Shown in pieces: positions 23,934 to 35,815 of a stretch of DNA of 64,000 nucleotides; position 1 is the first letter of the stretch; each line of letters starts with the position of its first letter. The stretch is from the NCBI GenBank assembly GCA_021904315.1, contig CM038920.1, forward strand, positions 7,440,001 to 7,504,000. Direction: 5' to 3'. A model generated the notes under the pieces. The model ran no database searches. It was not told the origin of the DNA and saw only the letters and a program-made list of their open reading frames with translations. Source of the DNA: Sphagnum magellanicum. Taxonomy: Eukaryota; Streptophyta; Sphagnopsida; Sphagnales; Sphagnaceae. The translations under genes were made by a program, and so were the position numbers.

Positions 23934-25635
23934 TCGCAACCCTACTTTGAGAGAGTGTGAGGATGAAACTCACATTCCCGAAATGGGGACTTGGGAGTCC
24001 TTTGGGATTCTCGAAATTTTAGAGTTCGATTATAGGGGTCAAAACACCTTGCATTGGGGTGTTTTTTATATCATTAAAAAGCTATCAAAGTGTAGATGTC
24101 GAAAATGGGTTCGCATGGGCCATTTGGACATTTGTAGCACACATTATGGCAAAAAGAAGGGGATGGGAGTCAAACTGGCAGTTTGACTCCCGACCATTAA
24201 AAGTCGAAAATCGACCCGACCTCGGTGCATGCAGGTGGAGTGTAATAGACCATTGGAAATCTCTCGAGAAGAGGTACAAGTTTGCTTTAAACCTCATCCC
24301 AATCGAAGGTTTGAGCAAAGAGTTATGACTTGGCAAAGTCCCGAAAGTCCAAACCAGGATAATTTCAGGACTCCTCCTTGGGAATCTCGGGACCAAAAAA
24401 CCATTTGGATGTAGGTGCTGCGGAGAGATGCAGAGAATACTATATGGGGGAAGGTGGTGGCTTCCCCCGAGTCCGGGCCATAGTGAGTCTTATGAATCCA
24501 AAGTCGCCCGTGGCTTGTCTTGACATTAAAGGTGCTCCAAAAAATGAACTAACCAACTTGTTGGTTGGTTTGATGCAGGTTTGAGTAAGTAACTAAAACT
24601 AGTCACTCTTCCTAGTCCCATCCCGGAGCTTCAGCACGCCCCTCTACCCCTTCTAGTGCTAAAAACTGGGAGTATGCCCTGAATTCCTCACAATTCCGCT
24701 GTTTGAGTAACTTAGACCCATCTTGGGTCTAACTAAGAACTTGGGAGCGCGTCATGCAACCCCAAACTCCTTGAAAGACTCAAATGCAAGTTCGAAGGTG
24801 AAAACATTAAAAGAAGAAGGAATTGGGGCACGTTCCCTAACTCATAGCATTTTAAGAATAAGAAGGGTGTGTTGGAACTCCAGGATGGGCATTAGAAAAA
24901 GTGACAAACATGTCAACTATTCACACAAACGTGCACAAATTAAACAACAAGTTGGTTAATGCATAGTTGGAGCACTTTCGGTGCATGGACGAATCATGGG
25001 CATACACATACTCACAAGACTCACCACAGCCCGAACTTGAGGGAAGCCACCACCTTCCCCCTTATAGTATTCTCTATGATTAGCCACAGGGGTTGCATCC
25101 AAATGTCATTTTGTCTTGGGACTCTCCACATTTTGGAAGACCATAATTTCTTGTGTAGGCATTCAATTGAAGTTGAGGTTTCAAAAAAAGTTGTAGCCCT
25201 TGTTAAAAGCTTTCCAACGATATGTGGCATGCCACCTACATGCATGTATTTCAAGGCGATTCATAACTTTTAATGGTCGGGAGTTAAATTGACACTTTGA
25301 CTCCCGACCTTTCTTTTGGCCATAACTTGTGTTTTAAATTCTCAAATGAGTCATGCAAGCCCATTTTAGACATTTATGTTTCAAAAGTTGTCCAATGGTA
25401 TATATAATTTTTTAATTCAATGAATTTTAACCCCTAAAGTACCTTTTTGAAGATTCAAGACTCCATAGATATTCCAACTCCCAAAATGAAAGTCCACTTG
25501 GAAATGTGTGGGTTCATTCCCTCACACTTCTAGGAATGGAAATGTGACTCCTGGGTTGCACTTTCAGTTTGCACCTTTCCATGCCTTTTGCCTTGGTTAC
25601 GAGTTCGTAGTTAAGGTCATGACAATATGTTTTTA
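23934..25635. mobile_element. Foldback (long inverted-repeat) element inside the Helentron
   Basis: Left arm about 23934-24590 and right arm about 24935-25635 are inverted copies, with a loop of about 345 bp. Matching words include GACTCCCGACCATTAAAAGT (24186-24205) against TTTTAATGGTCGGGAGTT on the right, GGGGGAAGGTGGTGGCTTCC (24444-24463) against GGAAGCCACCACCTTCCCCC (about 25042-25061), and CCATTTGGATGTAGGTGC against a right-arm counterpart. Divergence between the arms is visible, so the element is old. The GC is higher than in the surrounding Helentron. No coding frame is recognised. A Mutator-like or other foldback transposon is likely; target duplications were not identified. Confidence 0.75.
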
Positions 25636-25759
25636 TTATATAATTGCACTAATTTTTGAATTATGAATTTTAATCTAAAAATTTTACTAGTTCCAACACC
25701 CCTTGTTAAAAATAAAAATATTAGTGTATTAAAGTACAATTGTTTTCTATGCATGACAT

Positions 25760-26880
25760 CAAATTATACAAACAATAAATAATTTTTTTCTATGCATAAC
25801 ATCAAATCTACAAACAACATGGTTTTTTTCTTACATGTACATGTGTGTTGATGTTCTTGTGCATTTTGTAATGGGTTTGGTAATAATGATACATCACAAA
25901 AAATATACATGTCTACAAATTGTTCAATTTTTTCATTTGTGTGCACTCCCTACATAGGTGCATTTTTTATCCATAAAAATCCATGGTCATGTTCGCTCCC
26001 ATGATTTTAGAATTTAGTGACAAAAAAATAAATCAGAAATATATTAAAAAGATAATCACATTTTGTGATAAGTTTACAAAAACAAGATGTTTTATGATCA
26101 TAATATTTTGCATATGTGATAGGGTCAATTCATATCAATCCAACTATATGAACATATTATAAGTTTTCTATTTTATTTGGGAGATTTAATCTTGAAGCAT
26201 ACAATGTGTGTAAAACTTTAATGAAGGGGTCCCATAGTCTTTCAATAGATATAAAAAAGACAAAGAACATTGGAAGACCAACTTGTTGAATTATTGCAAA
26301 TAATTTTTTTCACAACCTTTCAAAATAATCAAGTGAATTATGCAAACTTTCCAAATCACAAATATGGAAAGATGATTTGAAAACATTATTTAAATTTGGT
26401 TTATTTTGTAGTTGATAAGCTTTTAAAATTCTATCACATAGTTTTCCTTTTTGTATTTGCACCCAACTAAAATTTATGACTTTTTGGATAGAAACTTTAG
26501 CAACTTTAAGAAAAAGGTTAGAAATATTTGTTGAAAAATCCCTAGACTTATGAAATAATTCCCATTGAACTATTTATTAATATGAAATACTTTCAAAAAT
26601 TTGTCGAAGTTGCCCATAGAATAATGTTGGAAAATTTTGTTCTTTTAAATGTTTATCTTTAAATAAACCTAAAAGGTGAAAATCTTGACTTGGGGCAATA
26701 TAATATATAATATTTTCATAATCCATTTTTTTGCAGCATCTAAAAAATTATGTATTATTGAATATGTTGGTGTACAATGTATTCTTTCATTGTTAAAATC
26801 AAAGTTATCAAATAATGCATTATTGTAAGTAGGAATTTGATATTTTGAATTCATATGCACAAAAAACAAACTTGCCCATT
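25760..26880 (-). pseudogene. Helentron HUH replication-initiator (Rep) remnant
   Basis: On minus the blocks run NALFDNFDFNNERIHCTPTY, SQDFHLLGLFKDKHLKEQNF, FPTLFYGQLRQIFE, WELFHKSRDFSTNI, a FAIIQQVGLPMFFVFF patch (AMIRQLGTPTFF in kin) and NHGSEHDHGFLWIKNAPM, then GVHTNEKIEQFVDMYIFCDV and LLPNPLQNAQEHQHTCTCKK. The His-Asp-His at about 25982-25990 is the HUH metal-binding motif that prepares the DNA nick, and is still intact. The His/Cys-rich tail matches the conserved block after it. Several stops and a few frame changes interrupt the whole. The Rep tail ends near 25.76 kb, with only about 130 bp before the foldback element. Confidence 0.75.
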
Positions 26881-27420
26881 AATGATGAATGGTAACATTC
26901 AAATATTTGTATAATGGTGTTTCAATTAAATTTCATAAAACAACCATCACCATATTTGGATGAACATTTCGTAACATATAAAATGATTTGTATTCAACAT
27001 GTCATTTAAAAAACACACATATTGTTACACCATCATGTGGTAAACGTGGTAGTATTGATTGAATTTGATCCACATTTGCAAGGACATTAATAATAATACC
27101 ATGCATCTTATATTGCCCATACCTTTAAAGTTTATAAATTTGAACAAAAACAAGACATGATGAAATAAAATGTTTTTCTAATTGTGTTAATTTTTAGATT
27201 CATGGAGGTGAAAGTCCTTTAAGGTGTTAGTACCACACATGACAATAAATGGCTTAGTCTTTAGTCCTTACTACAGTCTTTTTTTACCTTATATTTTGAT
27301 CCCCATAAAAAATAATGAATAAAAAATTGTCAAAAATTTTAGAAGCACTATATTTTAAACCATTACAATTCTAGATTCCATCATAATCATCCATAAATGT
27401 GCCTTTACATGGTAAAAATG
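26880..27420 (-). pseudogene. DUF6570-like N-terminal part of the Helentron
   Basis: Readable words on minus include RYGQYKMHGIIINVLANVDQ, IQSILPRLPHDGVTI and, after frame changes, EYKSFYMLRNVHPNMVM. They match a conserved region I remember before the Rep domain of Helitron proteins in seed-free plants and arthropods (LPRLPHDG..LKRRLEYKSPY type). Function unknown. Assignment is by position and memory. Confidence 0.5.
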
Positions 27421-28339
27421 ACTAAGTAAAAAAAATAAAAAAATGTGACGTTGTGATAAGATTTTGGTACACCTTAAAAAATTTAGACCCTGGAATGATT
27501 TTGTTTTTGGTAATTTTATTTGGTAATTGATATAAGGGTGATTTATTTCATTAATATTATGTAAAAAATAGTACATATGTATGATGTTGAACTAAGTTCT
27601 ATTTATATTTAAAAATATATAGAAAGTTATTTTGACAATTGATTTGAAAAACATTTAAGTTGTTTTTAAAAACATAACCTTTCACAACTAAAACATGCAA
27701 TTATTGGAACATCTTGGATTTTTTATTATGAATGTCAATGTATATTGAATTATGTGTATTTTTTAATATTAATATTATGTTTTATTTTATTTGATTGAAC
27801 ATCATGTTTTGCAAAAAATTATTATGTGAAAATTAGTTCTTTAATTTTTTTTAGAGTGCATTTAACATATGACAGTTGAATTTTGTCATTTATGAAAGAT
27901 TTTCGTGATATATATATCATGTGATTCATAATTTGTGACCTTGTTATTTTAATAATTAGAATTATGTTGATGAATTTAAGTTTTTTTACATAATAAATTA
28001 GATTTGGACAAACTTCCAATAATTGAAAAATATTGTTGTCACAAAATGCCTAATCAATTTTTATTTTTATTTATTTTTGGTGTTATATTAGGTTCAACAA
28101 TTAGATGGGAACATTCCATTTGAATTTTGGATTTATTTTAACTTTGGTAAGGGAAATTCAAGTGAATAGATTAAACAAAATCTCATTCACAGGAACGTTT
28201 GTGTTGTTTTTCAATTTTTTTGTAATTATTGAATATGATTTCTAAATGTTTTTTAGTAATATTTGTATTACAAGAAATGTTAAATAATGAAACAACATAT
28301 TCCAATGGTGAATCCCAATTATCTTTCAAAATGTCCATT

Positions 28340-28740
28340 AATGTAGAATCAAATTTTTTATTCCAATAAAAAACATGTAGTTAGTTGCAATAATTGAATA
28401 AGAAGTTGTTGCACCATTGATTTCAAAAGAAATGGAAATTCATATAAATCAATGGTAACTTTAAAATCATTAACTTGAAAAGTGTGTAAACACCTAAATA
28501 GACCATTAACATATTGAATTGGTTCAAAATGTTGAAAATTATACGTTATATGTAAGGAGATAAATTGAAAATTCATGCCACATCAAGACATATTGCGTTT
28601 TGATATTTTATTTCGCATGTAAATTGATTTTTGTAAATATTCAACTATTCAAAATATTACAATGAAATCTCCCCATAAACTTCCCATACTAGCACCTAAT
28701 GCCATTTTTGTCACATATTGATGTTCATTTGTGACCATGT
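28340..28740 (-). pseudogene. OTU-like cysteine protease remnant
   Basis: On minus the frame reads TNEHQYVTKMALGASMGSLW, GDFIVI, a YLQKSIYMRNKIS block, then LHITYNFQHFEPIQYVNGLF. OTU proteases of Helentrons have HM..., WGD..., LQ.PIYVW and LAYN.QHFEP(I/V) at these places, the His near the end being catalytic. The Cys-bearing head (DGNCLFRA type) could not be found. OTU domains are known in Helentrons, which fits the endonuclease at the other end. Confidence 0.45.
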
Positions 28741-28779
28741 TTTGATTCAAATTAAACAAAAAACTTGGATTTAATTTTC

Positions 28780-29130
28780 AAATACGACATTGTTAGGTTA
28801 TTTTTCTATTTAATAATAAACATTGATTTAAATGTGCCATGCCATTTTGCCTCAATTCAAGAGATGATAAATGATTATCTAATAAATAAAATATGTACTA
28901 AAAAAGATAATTGCATATTACATATTTGTTTATTGAAACTAAATGAAGTCCATATGAATGCAATATAGGTTCAAATGATGAATCAACAAGATTTAATAAA
29001 AGTATTTCCATTGTTATGAACTTTAATTTACTGGATATCTATATAAACAAAAACATGGTTCCCACATAAACACATTCAAGATAAAATCAACAACTCATTC
29101 AAGAAAATTTATTTTAAATTTTTTTATAAA
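28780..29130. other. AT-rich stretch, possibly N-terminal Helentron remains
   Basis: Minus-strand frames may continue the OTU-like region upstream, but no motif is clear enough to call. Confidence 0.3.
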
Positions 29131-29540
29131 ATTTATTTTGCATTGAAAAACTATTTACATTGGAAAATTGTTTAGATGGAAAAATTGTTTGAATTGAAAA
29201 ATTGCTAACATTTTTAAAAAACTAGGAAAAATATTTTTATTAAAAATTTGTATGTATTGAAAAATTATTTTGATTGAAAAACTACTGACATTGAAAAATT
29301 ATTTGCATTAAAAAAAATTATATTGGAAAATCATTTACATTGAAAAATTGATTTCATTGAAAATGTTACTTGCATTGAAAAAAAAATTTCATTGAAAAAA
29401 CTACTTACATTGAAAAACTGCTTATATTGAAAAATTGTTTGTGTTGAAAAAATTACTTTCATTAAAAAATTACTTCAATTGAAAAACTACTTTCATTGAA
29501 ATTTTTTTTCACATTCAAAATGTTGCATTTAAAATTTTTT
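29130..29540. repeat. Degenerate tandem repeat of ATTGAAAAATT-type units
   Basis: About eighteen copies of a 20-24 bp unit with core CATTGAAAAAYT followed by a short T-rich or AC-rich tail. Copies differ by several bases and in length. Confidence 0.7.
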
Positions 29541-29887
29541 TTGACACTTGATGGAAATTAATGTATTAGTGTTTTCCTTTTCTTTTAAAAACACTATGAA
29601 AATGATTATATATTATGGGCTATTTAACCAAAATTTAATAAAGGAAGTTTTCACATATATAGATTATTTGTATACTAAAGGTAACTATAGAAAGGTCACA
29701 TAAAAACTATTGATAACATTAATGTTTAAGAAGGTTTTTTTTAAGAAATTGATTTTGATGCATCAAAATTAAACTTGCATTTCACACTATGTTGGACATT
29801 ATCACTAGGAATAATTGTTAAAGGAGCAACCAAACTTTCACTCTTCAAATTGGTTTATCCTTGTGGGATAAAATTTTGGATATCATT

Positions 29888-30235
29888 TTAAAAGCCAATA
29901 ATGACAAATGTGGTCAACAATCGAAATTTATGATGAATGCAAATTGAAATGAAAAGTTGAATTTGTTTTAGACGAGGCAAATCCAAGAATTTCAATTTTG
30001 TCATATACACAATTGCTTCAAGCCATTTGCCCTCAATAATCAATAACACAAGTTCATCATTGGTTATAATGGAACCATGAATAAAGTTTAATTTTTGAAT
30101 CGTTAAATTTGAACAACAAGCATTATAATAAACACCACCCATTGGAGAAATGGTGACATCTACTACATGACAATTTCCACATTTTTTTTGAAATGGAAAC
30201 ACAAAAGGGCTAATTATGGACAACATTTTGGTCAC
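29888..30235 (-). pseudogene. Unrecognised minus-strand ORF next to the Helentron
   Basis: An open frame of up to 115 codons with a CGNC motif near its head, then DVTISPMGGVYYNACCSNLT and LIIEGKWLEAIVYMTKLKFL. The same coding sense continues past its stop with PLTIIPSDNVQHSVKCKFNF. Paired Cys words suggest a zinc-binding or OB-fold (RPA-like) piece, a common passenger of Helitrons, but the match is too weak to name. Strand and AT-drift agree with the Helentron fossil, so it may be its far N-terminus or a passenger. Confidence 0.35.
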
Positions 30236-32540
30236 TTGGAAAAAAGGATAATATGTTCAAATAAAAAGATAAATGAAGATGAACTTAAACATAGGGAAAA
30301 TGTGGAAAAAAAGTAGATCAATCAAAAAAGATATAAAACCATGCACACACATACACATAATATGTAAACAAAAAGAATGAAATGCTTAAGAAGTTCATAA
30401 TAAAATATGTTGTGAAAATGTAATAATTTAAAAAATTAATACCAAAAAAAGACAAAAAAAAGGATAAAAAATCAGTAACAACAAAAGAAATATAAAGAAG
30501 AAAAGGTCATTCAAGCACAAAAAAAATTTATATCCCCTTCTTTCAAACCATATATCTTTCTCATTTTTTATTGTTTTTGAGTAATTAAAAAAGTTATGGG
30601 TGTGAAGTTTAAAGCTTTACAAATGATCTTTGAAGTGTAAAAACATTAAACCAATGTATATATATATTAAGCTTTAAAACAAAAACTAGTTTTTTTAATG
30701 CTTAAACCTTACATTTTCACCCATGTTCAATTACATAAGCCATATCTTGTTCATCCTTTAACCAATTCCAATAATTTTTGTGACATTAAATGCATCAAGA
30801 AAGGGGTTACAAAATCAATGTTCAAAGGCTATTGACCAATGTGGAGAAAATTATAAAAATTTACTTACAAAGGTTTTTCACATACTTATCTACCTTACCA
30901 TATTAAAATTACAATATGTTTTTCTTTGAACAAACACATTCCAAACATTTTATACATATTCTTTACCCAAAAAAGAATTCCATTGGACTATATAAAGACG
31001 ACTTTTTCACTTTTAGTAACAACATTGTACTTTATGTTTAATATGCAATGGAACATGGATTTTTGTTCTTTTAAAGGTTCCAATAAAGAAAAGACAAATC
31101 AATGTAGTTTTTTTTTTGTAAGCCATTTTAATAAAGAGAATTATGTGGTCGTTCATCCTATGCAAAAACATCCTCTTCCCTGTGATTGGGAAATTCACCT
31201 TCATTTCATCTTGTTAATTCTCAATGAGAATCCCAATATTGTGGGAGCACAATGTTATTGTTGATAGTGTTGGTTTGCAAATCCAATATGAATTGCACCA
31301 AAATGGAATCATCAACATGCCCTACAAAACCCCCCCACCCACACCACCCCCAAAAATATGCACATCCCCTTGTGTTTAACTGAAAGGTTGAATTCATGAA
31401 GTTTCTTCTTTTTCACCACTTTTTTTCTTTTGATCAACTTCAACAATTTCACTCCCATGAGACTTACATAACTTGCTTCATTAATTTCGTTTTTGTAGAA
31501 TGGGATTCCTAACCTTGATTTGGCAAAAAGTTTGATTACAAGAAAACAATTTGGCACATATAATTTGTGTTAACCTACTAAACTTCCTAATGGTAAACAT
31601 TTTTATTAAGAACAATAATTAACCATGAGCACAAAGAACCTGAATTTGAAGTCCTTTTTCAAATCCCATTTCTTGTACTTGAATCTATCGAATAGTGAAA
31701 TCTAGCTCTGGAGTACTACCATTTTGAGTTCTAAAATGTTACATTCGACCAAAGTACACCCCTTTATTCAATAAAAAATTTCCCAATGCCTCTTGGCATC
31801 AAAGGATGGTCCTAGTCTTTAAGCACCAAAGTCATTTAGAGTCTTGACAAAAAAGGGACACAAGATTCTTGAAACCCACTATCCTTTGTTTGTGGGTACC
31901 TAGTTGATGAGCTTCGAGCTTCTATTCCTACTGGTTAGTTGGCTCTATTGTTGTTGTCTAGACCTTGTTGTTTAGAAGTTAAAAAAAGTTAGTCATATAA
32001 AATGATGTGAGAAAGAGAGACCTCACTCACTAAAGTTGCTACGAAAACATCAATCATCTCATGACCACATTAGAAACACAATAGGAAAAAAAGTTCCAAA
32101 ATTCTTTTAAGGTCCATATCTTTTGTAACTACAATTATCAGTTTGTAGTTTGAAAACAAGGACAATGTCATACTATGACAAATGAAACCACATAATGTTA
32201 CCACATAAAAAAAAAGATAAAGATTTGCCCACTAATAATGCACTAAATTACTATTACTACCCTTTGGCATTTTAAGGTTTATTGATGATTGTGGTTACAA
32301 CCATTTTCTTCATTTCTCCCTTTGAGCTTTTGCATTATTTCTGATGGCTTCCTCCTTTTAATGAAGTTGCCTTTTTGTTGGTAATGCCCTATAAGTATTT
32401 GACTTAATGTGAATGTTCTTCCATTAAAGATCGATTGTAGGTCCCAAATCAATCCATACCAAAGATACTCAAGATTGGAATCAAACAAGTGGTTATTTTG
32501 TAAACAATCAACATGCTAGAAAATTGTATGATTATTGACT
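30236..32540. other. AT-rich spacer, no gene recognised
   Basis: Short frames on both strands (the longest plus frame is about 30926-31264) have no recognisable domain. A C-rich word lies at about 31329-31353. The last few hundred bases may include upstream exons of the pseudogene that follows. Confidence 0.4.
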
Positions 32541-34250
32541 TGGGCGAACCTCCTTTGTTGCTTTAGAAGAAGCAACAGACGCTAATATCACCATTGTAGA
32601 GTTACCACTAGAAGGATTGCCTAAGCTTTTTGCTTTGTTGGGGAATGTGACTTGAATAATCTTAGATGCCATCATTTGTTCATTAGAGCTTTGAAGTTTT
32701 GTATTTACAAATTTGCTTGATAACATGCCACTAAAGATTGGTGAGATGTCAACTTCAATTTTGTCAACTTCCTACCACAATAGGTATCTATAAGTAGAAA
32801 AAAATTGTCCTTTGATGAAATGTTTTCTCAATGTTTGCTGCTGAAGTTGAGTTTCTTTTATAAAACCTTGCAATAAAGTCATGTGATTGAAATTCAATAT
32901 AAAAGTTGCATATACATTGGGTACTCAAGATCTTAGCATTTTACATCTTGTTTAGATGTTGATCCTTTTTTGAGAAATGAATATAGAAATCACTTAGGGT
33001 CACAACAATTCTTGTTACACTTTCTTTTTAACTCAATATTGAAAATGTGCTATTTCATTGTTGTTTTGGCAAACTAGGGGCACGACACCAAGGTGAGGAT
33101 GTAACATTGATAGGTGAGCAATGTGTTTTTTCTTGACAAGGACATGGACAAGGGGTTTTTAACCTTACAGAAATTAGACAAGTCTAGATTCCAAATCTGA
33201 GACCTTCAAGGATGGTGGATTGTTGTGGATGTAGATATTGGTCCCCAAGACATGGTGTTGTACTTAGGACTATTTCTTTATCAAGTAACTGGTGGCTACC
33301 TTAGTCTTACAGTTCATCGAACATACAATAATAATAATAATAATGTTACTACTGCTTCTAGTCAAGGGCAAGGCTTGAGTGTCGTCCTTTATGGACATTG
33401 CTCTATAGAGTTCAAGTTCATGCCATGAGCATTGGCCATTCTGCATTGTTTTGCCATGACAAGTACAAGGCATCTTGTTAGGAATCCCTTCCAATAACTA
33501 GTTGTTGTCCATGATTTCATGCAAAGTTCTCACCCAATGGAGCAGCTTTTGAACCGACCCAATGTCCTTACCTTCATGTTTCCAACACCACCACCACTAG
33601 ATGGTGGGTCATTTTACAATCTCAAGTGCCTTGGGGAATTTAAAGAAATATAGGAAGGTTAAGAAAGGAAACTGATTGATGTTGATTTCTTATAAACTTT
33701 TCAACAAATGATTTGATGTCACTTCCCTTGGCCTCCTTTGCTTGAGTTTTTTCCCATGTTGGTAGGTAGCATCATGTCCCTGATTAAGCATCAGCAATAG
33801 TTTTTTTTCCTCATGTAGGATCAATCAAGTAAGGGATGAAGTAATGAAAACAAGTCTTTCGAAGGAAGCCCCTTGCTCCATCGAAGTGGTTGTGGCTTGA
33901 AGCCCAACGAATCTTCAAGGAATGGGTTTGAAAGTTTGGTATTACAATTTAAAGGAATGTGAAGAGCACCACCTCAATGCAACCAAAAGCCCACATGGAG
34001 TATTGAGGGTAGAAATGGGTTGGCCCCACAACACGATCACCCATTCAAGTCTCATTCACAAGTAAAATTGTACATCTATGACCTTTAGTATTGATCAAGT
34101 ACCTTCTTATACTGCATCTGGCTCCATGTGTTTCAAGAGTTGTTAAGTAGTTTCTATTGTGTTTTCTTACATAAAACAAGGTTAGAGAGATATACCAAGC
34201 CCGCTTCTTGGAAACCCAAAACGACAAATTGTGTGCCCCTAGATCAAGAT
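32540..34250 (+). pseudogene. 2OG-Fe(II) oxygenase-like (isopenicillin N synthase-like) pseudogene
   Basis: Three coding islands on plus fit one plant family. The first (about 32545-32770) reads EATDANITIVELPLEGLPKL and FALLGNVT. An intron-like AT-rich gap of about 280 bp follows. The second (about 33060-33430, frame broken) reads DKGFLTLQKLDKSRFQI, VDVDIGPQDMVLYLGLFLYQ, VTGGYLSLTVHRT and LYGHCSIEFKFMP. A third near 33880-34060 reads KWLWLEAQRIFKEW and, in another frame, YYNLKECEEHHLNATKSPHG and VLRVEMGWP. These align from memory with a plant oxygenase-like protein whose tail has NLKECE..RMEIGWP. Stops and shifts break it. The intron-like gap argues against a processed copy. Confidence 0.55.
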
Positions 34251-35465
34251 GTTGAAACCTAAAGGAAAGATCACAATCAGGGAAGAAAATTTTATCTTTT
34301 CTCCATGTTTTGTGCGGTACCTAAGCTATGGTGGAGGAGAAGAACATCATCATCATCTATGTGGATTTCCTCCTTTTCCTTGGCTTTGAGAGGCATGCTC
34401 TTAGTTATCATCTAATAAAGAAAGTTTGGTGGTGTTCCACTACTATTGGGGTTGAGTCCTTGCCCCTTGTTTTCACTTCCAACTTAGAAAGAGGAAGAAG
34501 ACACTACTATGTTGCTATCGATTCCTCATGGCGATTTGTATTCCTAATGTACTTAAGGTTACATCCACCCAAACATGGAAAATTACATTCATGTGAAAAT
34601 TTTCATTATGTGAACATTTGTCATTTCCACATTGGTCAATGAACAAATAAATTTTTTATCCCCAAGTCCAATCTTGCACATATATGCCTAGTCTCTTCCC
34701 TATGAGCAAAGCCTAAAAATAAAAATTATATCCCCAAGAATTTACGTTCAATTTTTCATAGAATGGGTGGGGAGGGGGGACAATTGAAATTGAATATTGG
34801 ATGTGATGAATATTAATATAGGAGACATTAGAAAAGTTATTCTTATATGAAATGTTGTTTGTGCCTAAAATGAAATGAGCCCCTAACTTGTGACGATGGC
34901 AAAAGAGAATTCAAACCAATTGTCATGAGGCCAACAAAATTTGTTGACAAGGTTTTGAATGTCTTGCCTTGATATAACTATGGTAAAATAGAGGAAATGT
35001 GCATCTTTCCATGCTTTTGATTTGAATCTTTTTTTTCCCTTAACCAACATAATGCATGTTGTGACATTAATTTATCAATGATATTGTCTTGCCTTTATGG
35101 ACATATCATATATCATATATATTATGTGATATTATGATCAATTTTTAGTACATTTTTTTATGCCAATTACATGAATTTATGCAAAGAAAATTGTTTAAAA
35201 CACAATCCATAGTAATGTGACGTAGAATAGTCCATTTCAGTTACTCCTCTAACTTTTTTGGGCCCGGTCTCCAAGCGACAGGGACTATCGCATTGGATCC
35301 AACTTTTGGAAGTTTTACCTTATTAGAACTGATTTGGTGAACTGGTTTCTTTGGTGAAAGTGTTTAAACTGTTTAGATTGGAACGGATTTTTTTGGTGTT
35401 CAGAGTGTGGACAGAGTAGGTAGATGTACAACATATTATCTATTGGCAGGGCCAGCGTGTTTGTG
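34250..35465. other. AT-rich spacer
   Basis: No conserved frame. The plus frame at 34328-34642 may be downstream drift of the pseudogene. Confidence 0.4.
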
Positions 35466-35469
35466 ATGC

Positions 35470-35815
35470 CTTGTTTGCAAATGGAAATGGGAGCTTCTTA
35501 TTTCAGGTTTGCTTAATGCTTGTCCTTTTGAATTTGTTTTCTTCCCCTTAAGTTCATTTGAGTTGCTCCTGTAATTTCGATCTTGCAAATGGAGTTTTCC
35601 ATTTTAGGCTTGCTTAATGGTTGCTCTTTTGAACTGGGTTTCTTCCCCTATTAAGTTCATTTCACTTGGTCTTCTAAATTTATTCTGCAAATGGAGTTTT
35701 TCATTTTAGGTTTGTCTAAAGCTTCTTCTTTTGAAATGGTTTTCTTCCCCTCAGTTCATTTCACTTGTTCCTCCAATTTTATTCTGCAAATGGAGTTTTT
35801 TTCATTTTACTTTAA
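35470..35815 (+). repeat. Tandem repeat of about 100-108 bp, about 3.4 copies
   Basis: The word TTYTGCAAATGGAGTTTTTC recurs near 35475 (variant), 35584, 35684 and 35783, each time followed by ATTTTAGGYTTG..TCTTTTGAA..TTTCTTCCCC and AGTTCATTTCACTTG. Copies differ by several bases. Confidence 0.75.

Larger units (their letters stand above)
21880..28780 (-). mobile_element. Helentron/Helitron2-like rolling-circle element, heavily decayed
   Basis: Scattered minus-strand protein blocks appear in the order expected for an autonomous rolling-circle transposon: OTU-like piece (28.7-28.3 kb), DUF6570-like piece (27.4-26.9), HUH replication initiator (26.9-25.76), PIF1-type helicase (23.9-22.9) and an endonuclease of the exonuclease-endonuclease-phosphatase fold (22.55-21.9). 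The C-terminal endonuclease marks the Helentron/Helitron2 branch rather than canonical plant Helitrons. Stops and frame changes are frequent and the sequence has drifted to very high AT, so it is old. The stretch between Rep and helicase, including Walker A, is absent and a foldback element lies at that spot. Ends were not found; the limits are those of recognisable coding remains. Confidence 0.7.

Noticed and set aside
21880-30240. Inserted giant-virus or other viral DNA, suggested by extreme AT content and long decayed protein blocks
   Set aside because: The blocks match Helitron/Helentron Rep, PIF1 helicase and endonuclease in the correct order, which explains the stretch without a virus.
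30926-31264. Plus-strand open frame of 112 codons
   Set aside because: AT-driven composition with no motif; a minus frame overlaps the same bases.
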